Assembly (NCBI GenBank): GCA_910577665.1
Contig: CAJTOJ010000007.1
Location: 61,292-125,291, forward strand
From: an uncultured Acetatifactor sp.
Lineage (GTDB): Bacteria > Bacillota > Clostridia > Lachnospirales > Lachnospiraceae
Direction of reading: 5' to 3'
DNA: 64,000 bases
Made by a program: the position numbers and the translations under genes. Shown piece after piece: positions 62,853-64,000 of the stretch (positions are counted from its first letter, which is position 1; every line of letters starts with the position of its first letter). Below the pieces are notes generated by a model that did no database searches, had not been told where the DNA came from, and saw only the letters and a program-made list of their open reading frames with translations.

Positions 62853-63650
62853 CTATATCAGGCTTTCCAGATTATACTGCCTGATACTGTCCCGCACTAT
62901 TTCGCTGGCTGAAATCTCCCGGCCTGCATTATTTATGATACTTTTATGTATATCTGTATAGGAATATCCTTTTTCTGCCAGCTCCTGGCGCATCTTCTGT
63001 AACTTGTCCCCCACTCTCCGCAAGGGGATACCCAGATCCACACAATGGTATTCACAGTCCTCTGCCAGCACATTGCTTAACAGTTCCCCGTCATGGAACA
63101 GAGCTTTGGCATACAGTATACACCACTGGTCCCTGATCTGATTCCGGTTGGCAGCGGATTCTATTTTCCTCATCACATCTGCCAGCAGATCCAGGTACTC
63201 CTCAAAGCATTTCCGAATATAGACATCCGCAGCTACCCAATCCATCTCTTCCAGACTGGAAGGCACATCGCCCGTTACAGTGCTCTTCTTTAGAAACTGT
63301 TGACGCACTACATCAGTCTTATTGGTAAAATACCTTTCCTGGTCATAATTATGGCAGAACCAGGCCCGCAATGCCGATATTTCTTTGTAAAATGCGTCCA
63401 TAAGCTGATATTGCCTTCCATCAATCAGCTTATAAACTTTAAACAGCCCGAATAAATTTTCCTTTTCCCTAAGCAACACCCTGTCGCAGTCACAGAACAA
63501 CCCATATATATTGACCACATCCCGCCAGAACAGCGCCTCTCCGGTTTTTCCCTCTGTATTCTTTGGCAGGTAACGTTCAAACAGATTTAGGCTTTTACAG
63601 AGACGGTGTACTGCTTCCACAATTTCCACTATCTTCTTATCCATATTCAC
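62853..63650 (-). CDS. Hypothetical protein with HEPN-like R-x4-H motif
   Basis: The 265-residue helical protein has no signal or membrane segment. The most telling feature is ALRAWFCHNYDQERYF: R95 and H100 form the R-x4-H pattern of HEPN ribonucleases, flanked by predicted helices. An N-terminal helical region (VEAVHRLCKSLNLFERYLP) and a C-terminal helix (ISASEIVRDSIRQYNLESL) complete it. I do not recognise the family. It overlaps the upstream gene by four bases (ATGA), so the two act together. Function could be defence or RNA processing. Confidence 0.65.
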   Translation of the reverse strand: MNMDKKIVEIVEAVHRLCKSLNLFERYLPKNTEGKTGEALFWRDVVNIYGLFCDCDRVLLREKENLFGLFKVYKLIDGRQYQLMDAFYKEISALRAWFCHNYDQERYFTNKTDVVRQQFLKKSTVTGDVPSSLEEMDWVAADVYIRKCFEEYLDLLADVMRKIESAANRNQIRDQWCILYAKALFHDGELLSNVLAEDCEYHCVDLGIPLRRVGDKLQKMRQELAEKGYSYTDIHKSIINNAGREISASEIVRDSIRQYNLESLI

Positions 63651-64000
63651 CCCTCTGTTCCTCTGTATACCTTCACAGAGACATCACACAGTCCTATCTC
63701 CAGGTCATTGAATATCCGTCCGTCTGTGAAATCAGAGGTATGCAGCTGGGGGCCATGAAAATACAGCGGATATTTTCCAAATTCCTCAACTACCATCTTT
63801 CCCTCGCGCTTTGTCTCATCGTAGCTTTTGATCCAGCCGGAAAATTTTACCGTACTGCCTGTCTCATCGCATATCATATGCTTTGTCATGACCCTTCCAA
63901 GGCCGGCCGTGGAATCCTCTTCCATCCCCCGCAGGGTTGCCAGACATTCCGCATATTGTCCCACCTGCGCCTGGCACAAGGCCCGCATATATTGTATATT
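63647..64000 (-). CDS. Partial protein with TPR-like end and small beta domain
   Basis: The frame is open to the right edge, so the start is missing; 117 codons are visible. The first part (ALCQAQVGQYAECLATLRGM) looks like the end of a tetratricopeptide repeat. The rest (VKFSGWIKSYDETKREGKMV, then EFGKYPLYFHGPQL) has the spacing of a cold-shock-like OB fold. It overlaps the HEPN-like gene by four bases. Both domain guesses are by eye. Confidence 0.5.
   Translation of the reverse strand, partial: NIQYMRALCQAQVGQYAECLATLRGMEEDSTAGLGRVMTKHMICDETGSTVKFSGWIKSYDETKREGKMVVEEFGKYPLYFHGPQLHTSDFTDGRIFNDLEIGLCDVSVKVYRGTEG

Noticed and set aside
1..64000. CRISPR array, tRNA, rRNA, transposase or phage integrase
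   Set aside because: Looked for regular repeat-spacer runs, cloverleaf-like stretches and DDE or tyrosine/serine recombinase motifs; none seen.

Overview
The window looks like a chromosomal surface-glycan locus of a Gram-positive Clostridia member, most likely Lachnospiraceae. Reasons: strong AGGAGG ribosome-binding sites, frequent TTG/GTG starts, sigma-A-type promoters, and membrane proteins resembling the DUF6044, DUF6077 and DUF6020 families, which I associate with that family. Assignments come from recognising protein motifs by eye; no searches or composition calculations were run. No rRNA, tRNA, CRISPR array or intact insertion sequence was seen.

Positions 1-34,700 are a long minus-strand array. 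In transcription order (right to left) it holds an A+T-rich pair of GT-C-type glycosyltransferases with a decayed gene (30.9-34.7 kb), a GtrII-like glucosyltransferase, two large unknown membrane proteins, then a glycosyltransferase-52-like enzyme, an ABC flippase and a family-2 glycosyltransferase (21.4-25.4 kb). Three related giant membrane proteins follow (15.3-21.4 kb), then a pseudaminic-acid block (pseF, fkbH-like, acyl carrier protein, pseH, pseI, pseG; 10.0-15.3 kb), an SGNH hydrolase, a GtrII/GtrB pair, a WecE-type aminotransferase and more membrane proteins. One plus-strand SGNH hydrolase (34.9-36.3 kb) with its own promoter separates this array from the next.

Positions 36.3-46.8 kb are a second minus-strand unit: four family-2 glycosyltransferases, a sugar aminotransferase with a GNAT acetyltransferase, an FAD oxidoreductase and two large membrane proteins, driven by an extended -10 promoter near 46.84 kb. 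A plus-strand GT-C-like gene (47.0-48.6 kb) converges on another membrane protein and on pseC (50.1-51.3 kb).

Positions 51.6-57.4 kb break the sugar theme: a hypothetical coiled-coil gene, a BlaI-type repressor with an M56 peptidase, a convergent second M56 peptidase with a small secreted peptide, and an AAA-ATPase/nuclease-like gene. Positions 57.5-60.9 kb carry fnlA-fnlB-fnlC for UDP-N-acetyl-L-fucosamine. The right end (61.0-64.0 kb) holds a HEPN/MNT pair, gene remnants, a terminator and an unknown two-gene operon.

Together the genes could make and export a glycan containing CMP-pseudaminic acid, UDP-L-FucNAc, dTDP-4-amino-4,6-dideoxygalactose and at least one more amino sugar, decorated by many polyprenyl-phosphate-dependent membrane transferases and perhaps esterified or deacylated outside the cell. 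The most unusual feature is an acyl carrier protein plus FkbH-like loading enzyme translationally coupled to the pseudaminic acid acyltransferase. The second is the repressor/twin M56/secreted peptide cassette.
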